Source: an uncultured Clostridia bacterium (GTDB lineage: Bacteria; Bacillota; Clostridia; TANB77; CAG-508). From it: a DNA stretch of 64,000 nucleotides. Under the pieces are notes generated by a model. The model worked only from the letters and a program-made list of their open reading frames with translations, was not told the origin of the DNA and did no database searches. The translations under genes and the position numbers were made by a program. Positions within the stretch are counted from its first letter, which is position 1. Each line of letters starts with the position of its first letter. The stretch covers positions 1 through 64,000 of the forward strand of contig CAKPOA010000006.1 of NCBI GenBank assembly GCA_934169575.1, given 5' to 3'. Shown piece after piece: positions 44,253-52,717 of this stretch.

Positions 44253-44281
44253 AGAATATCACAAAACATTTTTTGTGTCAA
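44253..44281 (-). promoter_or_regulatory. pflB promoter with palindromic spacer
   Basis: Minus-strand TTGACA (44276-44281), 17-base spacer, TATTCT (44253-44258). The spacer is filled by the palindrome CACAAAA-N4-TTTTGTG (44260-44277), a likely operator, perhaps for a redox or oxygen regulator; it does not match the Rex consensus well. Confidence 0.7.
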
Positions 44282-44292
44282 TGAATATTTTG

Positions 44293-44327
44293 AAAAAAAC
44301 TAGTGCAAAAAATGCACTAGTTTTTTA
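44293..44327 (-). terminator. Terminator after the cadherin-like protein gene
   Basis: AAAACTAGTGCA and TGCACTAGTTTT stem directly at the stop codon, with T and A runs on both sides. Confidence 0.9.
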
Positions 44328-45686
44328 TCATTTAAATCTTTTACCTCTTGGTTTATTTTTTATAAACTCATCATCATTTTCATCTGAATTTTGTTCATCA
44401 AATTCCAAAGTTGAAATATTTTCAACCTCATCTTCTTGTTTTTTCTGAATTCTATATTTTTCAATTAAAAATATAATTATAAGTATAATAATAATTCCAA
44501 CTGTAGCTCCTAAAATACAATTAAATTTTAATTGAGTTTTTTTAGCTTGTTCAATAGCATTATTCATTTCAGATAAATCAATTCCTGCTGTTTCACCTTT
44601 ATTTGCTATAATTTGATATGTAGTTGTAGTATCATTAGATGGATTATATACCAAAATAGTTATAACATTTTCACCATCTTTTAAATCTTCATTTCCGACT
44701 ATTTCAACTTTCATATTATCATTTGCAGGTTTAGCATCTAAATCAAGTTTTGAAACATCACTATTAATATTAACCTTATATTCATAAACATCATTACTAA
44801 ATTTTGGTTCTAAATTATAATTATTTATACTCAACTCTGTTAGCCCTTCTGTCACAGCCTTTTCTGTTTCTGTATTTTCATCTAAATTTGTTGTTTCAAC
44901 ATTTTCTTCCTCATCTTTGTTTTCTGTTGTAGTATCATCTTTTGTTGAAGTTTCAGTTTTAGTACTTTCTCTTGTAATTACTAATGTATATTTCTTTGTA
45001 GTTTTTTTATCTTCTGAAGTTACTTTTACAGTAAAACTATTTTTTCCCTCTTTTAATTTTTTTGAACCTGTTCCACTTACTGTAGCATTTTTATCTGTTG
45101 CAGTTGCATAAATTTTTATAGTATCAACATCACTTGGAACTTTAACATTATAACTTGTTGTTCCAGATTTAAAATTTGAAAAATCATATTTTTTAGGTGT
45201 TATTCCCAAATCCTTTAATGTTGCAACACTAGATTTCTTTGAAGAAGATGAACTTGAAGAACTTGAGCTACTTGATGAACTACTTGAAGAACTTCCACTT
45301 TCTGAATTACTACTCTGTGCTTCAGAAACTTTTATTGTAACAGAATCTGATACATTTTGAGGTATACCTGTTGATCCATCTGAAATATCTCCACTAAGTT
45401 TTATAGTATATGTTCCCTCTTTACTTGTTTTAAAGCTTAAAGAAAAACTCTTTCTAGTATTTTCACCATCATCAGTAACATCTGCATAACTTTTACTTAT
45501 AGGACCTGAAACATGTAAATTCCATGCTGCAGCATTTACTGAAATAGTAATATTTGCTGTTTCTCCTGTACTTATTGAAGTTTTATTTGATGATATACCT
45601 GCAGATGCAGCATTTACAACAGAATATCCTGATATCATAATCAAACAAAATATTGTTAATATTATAATTTTTCTTATCTTATTCAT
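44328..45686 (-). CDS. Secreted cadherin-like beta-sandwich membrane protein
   Basis: 452 residues. Signal peptide (about 1-27), an Ig-like domain (about 30-120), a pure Ser tract of about 20 residues (near 132-152), a cadherin-like domain (LKDLGITPKKYDFSNF..., about 158-240), a Thr/Glu-rich linker, a second cadherin-like domain (LTELSINNYNLEPKFS..., about 288-370), a membrane helix (about 388-408), and a charged cytoplasmic tail ending RGKRFK. A cell-surface structural or adhesion protein. Fourteen bases after the dockerin protein gene, probably the same operon. Confidence 0.85.
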   Translation of the reverse strand: MNKIRKIIILTIFCLIMISGYSVVNAASAGISSNKTSISTGETANITISVNAAAWNLHVSGPISKSYADVTDDGENTRKSFSLSFKTSKEGTYTIKLSGDISDGSTGIPQNVSDSVTIKVSEAQSSNSESGSSSSSSSSSSSSSSSSSSKKSSVATLKDLGITPKKYDFSNFKSGTTSYNVKVPSDVDTIKIYATATDKNATVSGTGSKKLKEGKNSFTVKVTSEDKKTTKKYTLVITRESTKTETSTKDDTTTENKDEEENVETTNLDENTETEKAVTEGLTELSINNYNLEPKFSNDVYEYKVNINSDVSKLDLDAKPANDNMKVEIVGNEDLKDGENVITILVYNPSNDTTTTYQIIANKGETAGIDLSEMNNAIEQAKKTQLKFNCILGATVGIIIILIIIFLIEKYRIQKKQEDEVENISTLEFDEQNSDENDDEFIKNKPRGKRFK

Positions 45687-45700
45687 AAATTTTATCCTTT

Positions 45701-46933
45701 CTAATTTGTAATTCTATATGTTCCTAGCAAATGTTTTTTGATTAATAGTAAATCTCCTGAATTTATATTACCATCTTTATTAACATCCATTGCCAGTAAA
45801 TTATTTTTATCTGTTACAACTCTTGTACCTAATAAATGTTTTTTTACTACTAATAAATCACCTGAATTAATTTCACCATCATTATTTGCATCACCTAATT
45901 TATATGAAGTTGTTGTAGTTCTTGATGGAACTTTGCAAGCACTACTTGGCATATTTTCATATAGTGGAATAATAAATGTATAATCTCCATCTAATGCTCC
46001 AACATTTATTAATCCTCTTCTAAGTTTAGTTCCCTCATTTTGTGCTCCAAGTACATTTTGCATATATTGATGTGTATAATGATCATATTTTGTACTTGAT
46101 ACATTAAATTTTTCAAAATACATTGTATTTTGACCATATTTTATGTAATTATTTGCAATTAATGAAACGCCACCTTTTATTGATTTTAAAGGAGTATTCC
46201 AACCCTGTTTTTTAGCATATTTATATCCATTTGTTAATATTGCAGCTTTATCTTTTCCATATGCTTTAACATTGAAAAAATTATAATATCCTGAATATGT
46301 TACACCATCATTTCCTTTATATTCTTTACCTGTTGCAAGTACACCTGTACCTTTTCCTTGTTCTTGGATTATTTTTGCCACAATAAAATAGGGATTTACA
46401 TCATAATCTTTTCCAATTTCAATTATAGATTTTAATAAATCATCATCATTTAAATAATCACAATTTTTCACCATTGGTTTTAAATCTTTATATGAACAAT
46501 CCATATATGATAATTGTAAAAATTGGAAAATATCAACTGAATTTAATGAATTTCTTGGATCAATCATATATTCTAATGCTTGTTCTGATGCACATCTCCA
46601 TGACCCACTATCATATTCTTTGTCTTTACAATATGAACAAACCCAATCTCCAGTATAAAAATTTTTTGGAACTAAATTAGACCCATGTGTTTTATGTTCA
46701 GCACGTATTACATCATCCCAATCTAATCCTGTATAAAATACTTTTATATTCCAATTTGGGTGTTCTTTTTCTACTCGTTTTATCATGGATTTTATACCTG
46801 GATATTTATCCTCATCTATGCCATTAATATTTGAACTTGTATATTGACCAGCATATGATTTATTTTGAAATATTCCAAATATTCCTATTAGTATTACATT
46901 TATAATTAAAATTATTGCTATAGTTCTTTTCAT
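45701..46933 (-). CDS. Secreted glucosaminidase-like protein with C-terminal dockerin repeats
   Basis: 410 residues from the ATG at 46933 (AGAGGTGA site). Signal anchor; an N-terminal region KYPGIKSMIKRVEKEHPNWNIKVFYTGLDW; a central glucosaminidase-like region (IIQEQGKGTGVLATG ... YNFFNVKAYG) of the kind that cleaves the glycan strand of peptidoglycan; and two type I dockerin repeats at the end (GDANNDGEINSGDLLVVKKHLLG and MDVNKDGNINSGDLLLIKKHL). Dockerins bind calcium and cohesins, so the enzyme may be attached to a scaffold or surface protein; no cohesin gene is in the window. Confidence 0.85.
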   Translation of the reverse strand: MKRTIAIILIINVILIGIFGIFQNKSYAGQYTSSNINGIDEDKYPGIKSMIKRVEKEHPNWNIKVFYTGLDWDDVIRAEHKTHGSNLVPKNFYTGDWVCSYCKDKEYDSGSWRCASEQALEYMIDPRNSLNSVDIFQFLQLSYMDCSYKDLKPMVKNCDYLNDDDLLKSIIEIGKDYDVNPYFIVAKIIQEQGKGTGVLATGKEYKGNDGVTYSGYYNFFNVKAYGKDKAAILTNGYKYAKKQGWNTPLKSIKGGVSLIANNYIKYGQNTMYFEKFNVSSTKYDHYTHQYMQNVLGAQNEGTKLRRGLINVGALDGDYTFIIPLYENMPSSACKVPSRTTTTSYKLGDANNDGEINSGDLLVVKKHLLGTRVVTDKNNLLAMDVNKDGNINSGDLLLIKKHLLGTYRITN

Positions 46934-47050
46934 ATTATCACCTCTTATGTACATTTTTTATTTCATATATAGTATATCGTTTATCCAAACATAAGTCAAC
47001 AAAATTCGCCAAGTTTTTTTATAATATTATTAATTCTTTTTATTTGATAT

Positions 47051-47200
47051 TTAGGTATTTTCATTGAATCATTTTTTTAATACTGCGCAAGCGACCAAAC
47101 GAGCACAGCGAGTGCGATTGGAGCAATTTTCATTTATTTAATCTTAGATATGGAAATTGCAACTGCAAAGTATTAAAAATAATTCAATGAAAATACCTAA
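47051..47200 (+). repeat. Dispersed hairpin element, copy 3
   Basis: 19-bp perfect outer arms (47051-47069 with 47182-47200), extended by imperfect T/A pairing, around the core ACTGCGCAAGCGACC...GCAAAGTAT. Located 13 bases beyond the ychF stop codon and upstream of the dockerin protein gene; opposite in direction to transcription. Confidence 0.9.
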
Positions 47201-47212
47201 GCTTAATAAATA

Positions 47213-48304
47213 TTAAACATTAAATTTAAATAATACAATATCTCCATCTTTCATTATATATTCTTTACCTTCTGAGCGTACAAGACCTTTTTCTTTTGCA
47301 GCATTTAAAGAACCTTCTCTTATTAAATCATCATAAGACACAACTTCTGCTTTAATAAAACCTCTTTCAATATCAGAGTGAATTTTTCCAGCCGCCTCAG
47401 GAGCTTTTGTTCCTTTTTTTATTGTCCAAGCTCTAACCTCTGGTTCACCAGCAGTCAAGAAAGACATTAAACCTAATAAATCATAACTCTTTTTAATTAA
47501 TTTATCTAATCCAGATTCCTCAAGTCCAATTGCCTCTAACATTTCTTTTTTATCCTCATCATCTAATGTTGATATTTCTTCTTCAATTTTAACACAAAGT
47601 GGAACAATTTCCGAATTCTCTTTTTCTGCATATTGTTTAACTTTTAAAACATTTTCATCATTTTCCCAATTTCCAATTTGTTCTTCAGAAATATTTGCAA
47701 CATAAATTATAGGTTTTATAGTTAAAAGAAAAATATCTTTTAAAATTTCTCTTTCATCATCACTATAATCTAAACTTCTTGCAGAAACACCATTTTCTAA
47801 ATTCTGTTTAATTTTCTTTAATAAATCTATTTCTGCCTGATATTTTTTATCTGATTTTAACATTTTTACAGCTTTTTCTAACCTTTTATCAACAGTTTCA
47901 ATATCTGCAAAAATCAATTCTAGATTAATTGTTTCAATATCTCTTATTGGATCAATTTTTCCATCAACATGTGTTACATTAGAATTTTCAAAACATCTTA
48001 CAACTTCACATATTGCATCTGTTTCTCTAATATGTGACAAAAATTTATTTCCTAAACCTTCTCCTTTGCTTGCACCCCTTACTAATCCTGCTATATCTAC
48101 AAATTCTACTATTGCATGAGTTACTTTTTGTGGATTATACATTTTAGCTAAATTATCTAATCTCTCATCAGGTACAGCTACAATTCCAACATTTGGTTCT
48201 ATAGTGCAAAAAGGATAATTTGCACATTCTGCACCTGCTTTTGTTATACTATTAAATAATGTACTTTTTCCTACATTTGGTAATCCAACTATTCCAATTT
48301 TCAT
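47213..48304 (-). CDS. ychF: Ribosome-binding ATPase YchF
   Basis: 363 residues. OBG-family G domain with altered specificity: Walker A GLPNVGKSTLFN (about 8-18), NYPFCTIEPNVG, DIAGLVRGASKGEGLGNKF, and NISEE in place of NKxD, giving ATP preference. Coiled-coil insert and C-terminal TGS domain (TIKKGTKAPEAAGKIHSDIERGFIKAEV). Own promoter at 48334-48362. Confidence 0.96.
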   Translation of the reverse strand: MKIGIVGLPNVGKSTLFNSITKAGAECANYPFCTIEPNVGIVAVPDERLDNLAKMYNPQKVTHAIVEFVDIAGLVRGASKGEGLGNKFLSHIRETDAICEVVRCFENSNVTHVDGKIDPIRDIETINLELIFADIETVDKRLEKAVKMLKSDKKYQAEIDLLKKIKQNLENGVSARSLDYSDDEREILKDIFLLTIKPIIYVANISEEQIGNWENDENVLKVKQYAEKENSEIVPLCVKIEEEISTLDDEDKKEMLEAIGLEESGLDKLIKKSYDLLGLMSFLTAGEPEVRAWTIKKGTKAPEAAGKIHSDIERGFIKAEVVSYDDLIREGSLNAAKEKGLVRSEGKEYIMKDGDIVLFKFNV

Positions 48305-48333
48305 TTATATCATTCCTTCCTAATTTCATATAT

Positions 48334-48362
48334 ATTTTAAAATATTCACTAAAAAAAGTCAA
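48334..48362 (-). promoter_or_regulatory. Promoter of ychF
   Basis: Minus-strand TTGACT (48357-48362), 17-base spacer, TAAAAT (48334-48339); divergent from the CDF promoter. Confidence 0.7.
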
Positions 48363-48370
48363 GAGACAAG

Positions 48371-48399
48371 TTGATTTTTTCATATAATAGTGATATATT
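48371..48399 (+). promoter_or_regulatory. Promoter of the CDF transporter
   Basis: TTGATT (48371-48376), 17-base spacer, TATATT (48394-48399). Confidence 0.65.
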
Positions 48400-48429
48400 T
48401 ATATCAGATTTTTTGAAAGGAAGTTACAT

Positions 48430-49302
48430 ATGGAAGACACTCGCTTTAATAAAACGAAAAAAGTTGGAATTTTAGGAATTATTGGAAATCTCTTCTTGCT
48501 ATTTATAAAAGCTCTAATGGGTTTTTCAACACATAGTCAAGCAATGATTGCAGATGCTTTTAATAGTGGAGGAGATATTTTTGCATCACTTATGACTTTT
48601 ATCGGAAATAAAATCTCCAGTGTGCCACATGATGATGACCATAATTTTGGACATGGAAAAGCAGAATATATTTTTTCTATGTTTATTGGAATTTCAATGC
48701 TGCTTGTTACTTTTAAATTATTATCAAATGCAATAAATTCTTTAATATATGGTAGTACATTAAAATTCTCTTGGGGATTAATCATAGTTTGTATAATTAC
48801 AATTCTAACAAAATTTTGTCTATTTTTATATACAAATCATGTATCCAAAAAAATAGACAATATCCTTTTAAAAGCAAATGTAGTAGATCATAGAAATGAT
48901 TGTATAGTTACAACTTTTACTTTAATTTCTACTTTACTTAGTTTAAAAGGTATTTATGTTTTTGACAGTATTGTTGGAATTGGAATTTCCTTATGGATTG
49001 GTTATACAGGATTTAAAATTTTTCTTGAAAGTTATAATGTTTTGATGGATGTTTCTGTTGATGAAGAAACTAAAAATACTATTCTTACAATCGCAAATAA
49101 ATATGATGATATTCAAAAAGTAATTAATATTTCATCATCACCTGTAGGATATAAATATATGATTTTTATAACAATAGGTGTTGATGGAAATATGACTACA
49201 ACAAATAGTCATAAACTTGCAGATACTCTTGAAAAAGATGTTTCAACTTTAACTAATGTTTACACTACTATCGTACATGTAGAACCTATTATCAAAAAAT
49301 AA
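48430..49302 (+). CDS. Cation diffusion facilitator family transporter
   Basis: 290 residues, six membrane helices and a cytoplasmic C-terminal domain. Metal site residues: MIADAFNSGGD in helix II (HxxxD is replaced by ADAFNSGGD), HNFGHGKAEY, and NVVDHRNDCIVT in helix V. It exports Zn2+, Fe2+ or Mn2+ by proton exchange. GAAAGGAAG site; monocistronic between its promoter and a shared terminator. Confidence 0.92.
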   Translation: MEDTRFNKTKKVGILGIIGNLFLLFIKALMGFSTHSQAMIADAFNSGGDIFASLMTFIGNKISSVPHDDDHNFGHGKAEYIFSMFIGISMLLVTFKLLSNAINSLIYGSTLKFSWGLIIVCIITILTKFCLFLYTNHVSKKIDNILLKANVVDHRNDCIVTTFTLISTLLSLKGIYVFDSIVGIGISLWIGYTGFKIFLESYNVLMDVSVDEETKNTILTIANKYDDIQKVINISSSPVGYKYMIFITIGVDGNMTTTNSHKLADTLEKDVSTLTNVYTTIVHVEPIIKK

Positions 49303-49323
49303 CCGTGATTTTTTTAATCACGG
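49303..49323. terminator. Shared terminator of the CDF and trxB genes
   Basis: CCGTGATT and AATCACGG stem (49303-49310, 49316-49323). It begins right after the CDF stop codon and overlaps the trxB stop codon at 49314-49316. Confidence 0.8.
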
Positions 49324-50192
49324 CTATTTTTTATTTTCTTAATTATTTCAAGACCAGCTACAGTCCCTTGATAAACAGCTTTTGAAATTTGCAAAATTCC
49401 GCCAGTGCAATCACCACAAGCATAAATATTTGGCACATTAGTTTCCATTTTATCATTTACAACAATATAATCTTCTATAATTTTTGCACCTATTTTTTTT
49501 GCAAAATCTACACTACTTGCTGTCCCTTCTGCAATAAATACACCATCAATATTTTTTGATGTCCCATCTTCAAATACAATTTTCTCTATGTTTTTTTCTC
49601 CATCAAATTCTTTTATTTTTTTTGTATTTATCTCAATATCTTTCCTATTTTCTATAGCATTTTTTCCATTTGTAAGCATAGTTATATTAGATGTAACATT
49701 AGATAAATTATCAATTTCTTCAATTGCATAATATCCATTTCCAAGAACTGCTACATTTTTATTTTTATAAAACATAGCATCACAAATTGCACAATAACTT
49801 ATACCTTTTCCTTCAAATTCTGCTATTCCCTTTATGTTAGGCTTCTTTCTATTTATTCCTGTTGCTAGGATTACTGTTTTTGTAATAAATTTTTCATCAA
49901 TCCCTTGGTTTGCAATAATTATTTCATAACAATTATTTTCTGCATATTTAATTCCTACAACTTCTTTTTTTAAGAAATTTACACCTAATCTTTTTGCCTG
50001 ATTAATACCATTTTGCATTAATTTTTCACCAGAAATAGGTTCATCAAATCCATAATAATTTTCAATTATTTCAGCTTTTTTTGCTATACTTTTATTTTCT
50101 GATATTACCAATATTTTTAAACCAGCTCTTACCATATATATACTTGCAGATATACCTGCTGGACCAGAGCCTATTATTATACAATCATACAT
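49314..50192 (-). CDS. trxB: Thioredoxin reductase
   Basis: 292 residues. FAD-binding IIIGSGPAGISASIY at the start, redox pair CAICD (about 137-140), NAD(P)H-binding AVLGNGYYAIEEI, and the FAD-proximal ACGDCTGGI. The nucleotide-binding glycine motif GxGxxA is altered to GNGYYAIEE, so cofactor preference could differ and a ferredoxin- or flavin-dependent relative is possible. Eight bases after trxA. Confidence 0.88.
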   Translation of the reverse strand: MYDCIIIGSGPAGISASIYMVRAGLKILVISENKSIAKKAEIIENYYGFDEPISGEKLMQNGINQAKRLGVNFLKKEVVGIKYAENNCYEIIIANQGIDEKFITKTVILATGINRKKPNIKGIAEFEGKGISYCAICDAMFYKNKNVAVLGNGYYAIEEIDNLSNVTSNITMLTNGKNAIENRKDIEINTKKIKEFDGEKNIEKIVFEDGTSKNIDGVFIAEGTASSVDFAKKIGAKIIEDYIVVNDKMETNVPNIYACGDCTGGILQISKAVYQGTVAGLEIIKKIKNSRD

Positions 50193-50200
50193 ACATACTC

Positions 50201-50509
50201 CTATTTTACTAATTCTAACATTTCAGACTTATCTATAAGTCCAACACTTCTATTTACTTCTTCACCATTTTTTATAACAACTAATGTTGGTATTGACATC
50301 ACACCATACTTTACAGCTAAATCAGGTAATTCATCTACATTTATTTTTACAACTTTTACTTTTTCATTTTCTTTTGCAAATTGTTCAATTATCGGTGACA
50401 ACATTTTACATGGTCCACACCAATCAGCGAAAAAATCTATTAATACTGTTTTTTCACTTTCTAAAACTTCTTTTTCAAAATTATCATCATTGATTTTTAA
50501 TATTTCCAT
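50201..50509 (-). CDS. trxA: Thioredoxin
   Basis: 102 residues, canonical active site WCGPCK (about 28-33), cis-Pro segment SIPTLVVIKNG. Start ATG 50509; the AAAGGA lies 12 bases upstream and a TTG four codons earlier is nearer. Operon with trxB; keeps cytoplasmic thiols reduced. Confidence 0.94.
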   Translation of the reverse strand: MEILKINDDNFEKEVLESEKTVLIDFFADWCGPCKMLSPIIEQFAKENEKVKVVKINVDELPDLAVKYGVMSIPTLVVIKNGEEVNRSVGLIDKSEMLELVK

Positions 50510-50560
50510 AATAACTATCAATCCTTTCTTTTATATTATATCACTAAATTACTTTTTTAT

Positions 50561-51529
50561 TTAAACTATTTTGTTATACAAATATTGCATATATTTATAT
50601 ACTCCATTTGCCCAATTTTTATCAGATGCATATCTCTTATTTACACTTGTTAATGTATTTCCACTATAATAACTACCTTTAGCTTTTTGTCCATCATATA
50701 TACTTGTACCAGCTGGATTCAAATAATATTTCACAAAAACTCTTGCAATTAAATCAATTGATTCTGCATAGTTTTCAAAAGAATATGCTCCATTATATGG
50801 ATTTGAATCATATGCTCCATATCCAAATAAATTATATTTATTTCTTGCAATTTTTGATGTTCCCCATGCACTTTCATGTATTCCAACAGCTGCAACAAAT
50901 AATCCATTAATATTATATTGTTCTTCTATATAATAAAAATATTTTGCATTATCTTGAAAAATATTATTTTTATCTTTATCATCTGTTAAAGCTTTTGTAA
51001 ATTGTTCTAAACTATATCCACTTGGCTTATTTAATGCAATATTAAAATCTAAAGTATTATCTGTTTTTTTAGTTTCTGGTTTTACATACTTTTTTGTTCC
51101 AATTTGAATAATTTTATTTATTGATGATTTTACTACAACTGCAGATACTTGTTCTTCTTTTATTAGCTCTCCATTTTCATCATATACTCTTTTAGTTGTT
51201 ATTGCTTGAACGCCATTTCTTCCTTCTTGTGATACTCTGGTTTCTCCAATATATATTTCATCACTATTTTGATATTTTGTTATATATTCTAATTCTTCTT
51301 CTTGTACGGTTATTTCTTCTCTATATCCTATTTTATTCGAATTTTCTTTTATTATTTCATCTAAATCTACTTTTTGTGCAGTACTTATTTGTACATTTTT
51401 TTCTGTTTCAAATTCTTTTGCATAAGTATTTTTTTCTGATTTATTTATAACACAAATAAAAGCTATACAAATTAATAATAATATTACAATTATTACTATT
51501 TTTTTATTTATTTTTTCTTTTGAGATCAT
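50561..51529 (-). CDS. Secreted G5-domain glucosaminidase
   Basis: 322 residues. Membrane anchor (about 10-30), a G5 domain (about 65-150: IGYREEITVQEEELEYIT... TTKRVYDENGELIKEE) and a glucosaminidase/lysozyme-like domain (QYNINGLFVAAVGIHESAWGTSKIA ... YNLFGYGAYD), with catalytic Glu in HESAWG. It cleaves peptidoglycan glycans during growth or division. ATG 51529 with AGGTG. Confidence 0.87.
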   Translation of the reverse strand: MISKEKINKKIVIIVILLLICIAFICVINKSEKNTYAKEFETEKNVQISTAQKVDLDEIIKENSNKIGYREEITVQEEELEYITKYQNSDEIYIGETRVSQEGRNGVQAITTKRVYDENGELIKEEQVSAVVVKSSINKIIQIGTKKYVKPETKKTDNTLDFNIALNKPSGYSLEQFTKALTDDKDKNNIFQDNAKYFYYIEEQYNINGLFVAAVGIHESAWGTSKIARNKYNLFGYGAYDSNPYNGAYSFENYAESIDLIARVFVKYYLNPAGTSIYDGQKAKGSYYSGNTLTSVNKRYASDKNWANGVYKYMQYLYNKIV

Positions 51530-51546
51530 TTTCATCACCTAATTTT

Positions 51547-51575
51547 ATTGTAATATTTATGACCATTTTTGTCAA
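51547..51575 (-). promoter_or_regulatory. Promoter of the G5-glucosaminidase gene
   Basis: Minus-strand TTGACA (51570-51575), 17-base spacer, TACAAT (51547-51552). A TGTAAT hexamer on the plus strand overlaps the -10, with a poor second box 11 bp on; a WalR role is doubtful. Confidence 0.75.
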
Positions 51576-51637
51576 TATAAATTTTAAAAGAGACAATTAT
51601 TATGGTTGCAAATCAGCCTAAAATTAATTCAAACTTG

Positions 51638-51782
51638 ATATTTATATTGTATTATTTTTTTCATACTTTGCAGTCGCAATTTCCATATTTAAAAATTAAT
51701 TAAATGAAAATTGCTCCAATCGCACTCGCTTTGCTCGTTTGATCGCTTACGCAGTATTTAAAAAATAATACAATATAAATAT
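51638..51782 (-). repeat. Dispersed hairpin element, copy 4
   Basis: 23-bp perfect arms (51638-51660 with 51760-51782) around the core in the reverse orientation (ends ...TTACGCAGT). Between the cyclophilin gene and the G5-glucosaminidase gene, co-directional with transcription. Confidence 0.9.
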
Positions 51783-51835
51783 TCAAATCACAGATTTTAA
51801 TTTGCTTGCTTATACATAATATAGTCTCTTAAATT

Positions 51836-52651
51836 TTATTGTGTTACTTGACTTGAAAGTCCATAATAATTATATAACCATGTCATATAATCAAAAGGTT
51901 TCATTGTTTCAGGCATACCATAATCAACTCCAAAAGTATCAACAGAAACTGATGAAATTTTTACATCCTGAACAGGTGTTGATTTTTCAGAAGAACTTGA
52001 TGAATCAGAACTATTATCATCTGAATCAGATTTTACTTCAACTTCTGCAATTTTTTTAACAACATCCATTCCCTCAATTACTTTACCAAAACCAGCATAA
52101 TATCCACTTAAAGAAGTATAATTATTTGTTGTCATGATAAAAAATTGTGTTCCTGCAGAATTATAAGATTCTTCAGCTAATGTTGATGAATACTGAGTAT
52201 AATCTCCTCTTGCCATAGCAATAACACCTTCTGTTAAATTTAAATCATTTTGTTCAAATTTATTTGCAGCCATTTCTCCTTTTATACAATATTCTGTTTG
52301 ATCATCATTTCCATTTAAATTTCCAAGTTTTGCACTACCTTTTCCAGTTCCTTCAGAATCTCCACCTTGTATCATAAAATCTTTTATAACTCTATGAAAT
52401 TTTAATCCATTATAAAATCCATTATTTGCAAGTTTTACAAAATTCTTAACAGTATTTGGTGCTTTATCTGGATATAATTCAATTTTAATAGTACCAAAAT
52501 TTTCAACTTCCATTGTTACAATAGGATTACTTATATTTAAAGTTTTCTTTTTATAATATCCCACAAACAAATATGAAAGTATAGCAATTATTAATATAAA
52601 TGCAATACATGTTATTATAATATTTATTTTTTTATTTTTCTTTTCTTCCAT
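51836..52651 (-). CDS. Membrane-anchored cyclophilin-type peptidyl-prolyl isomerase
   Basis: 271 residues from the ATG at 52651 (GGAGG, 8 bases). N-terminal membrane helix (about 11-30), then a cyclophilin domain: IKIELYPDKAPNTVKNFVKLA, FHRVIKDFMIQGGDSEGTGKG with the catalytic Arg, AMARG, AGTQFFIMTTN. A Ser/Asp-rich insertion (KSDSDDNSSDSSSSSEK) interrupts the end. Probably assists folding of exported proteins outside the membrane. Confidence 0.92.
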   Translation of the reverse strand: MEEKKNKKINIIITCIAFILIIAILSYLFVGYYKKKTLNISNPIVTMEVENFGTIKIELYPDKAPNTVKNFVKLANNGFYNGLKFHRVIKDFMIQGGDSEGTGKGSAKLGNLNGNDDQTEYCIKGEMAANKFEQNDLNLTEGVIAMARGDYTQYSSTLAEESYNSAGTQFFIMTTNNYTSLSGYYAGFGKVIEGMDVVKKIAEVEVKSDSDDNSSDSSSSSEKSTPVQDVKISSVSVDTFGVDYGMPETMKPFDYMTWLYNYYGLSSQVTQ

Positions 52652-52717
52652 CTTTAATTCCTCCAAACTTGTTTTGCTTTTTCTATATTACAATATTTTT
52701 CTTAGTATGTCAATAAT

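Noticed and set aside
44260..44277. Canonical Rex operator at pflB
   Set aside because: The palindrome CACAAAA-N4-TTTTGTG lacks the TTGTTAA or TTGTGAA half-sites of the known Rex consensus.
51549..51575. Fourth WalR-like array, upstream of the G5-glucosaminidase
   Set aside because: Only one good TGTAAT; the second hexamer is poor, spacing slips to 10 bp at the third, and the bases are explained by the -10 and -35 themselves.
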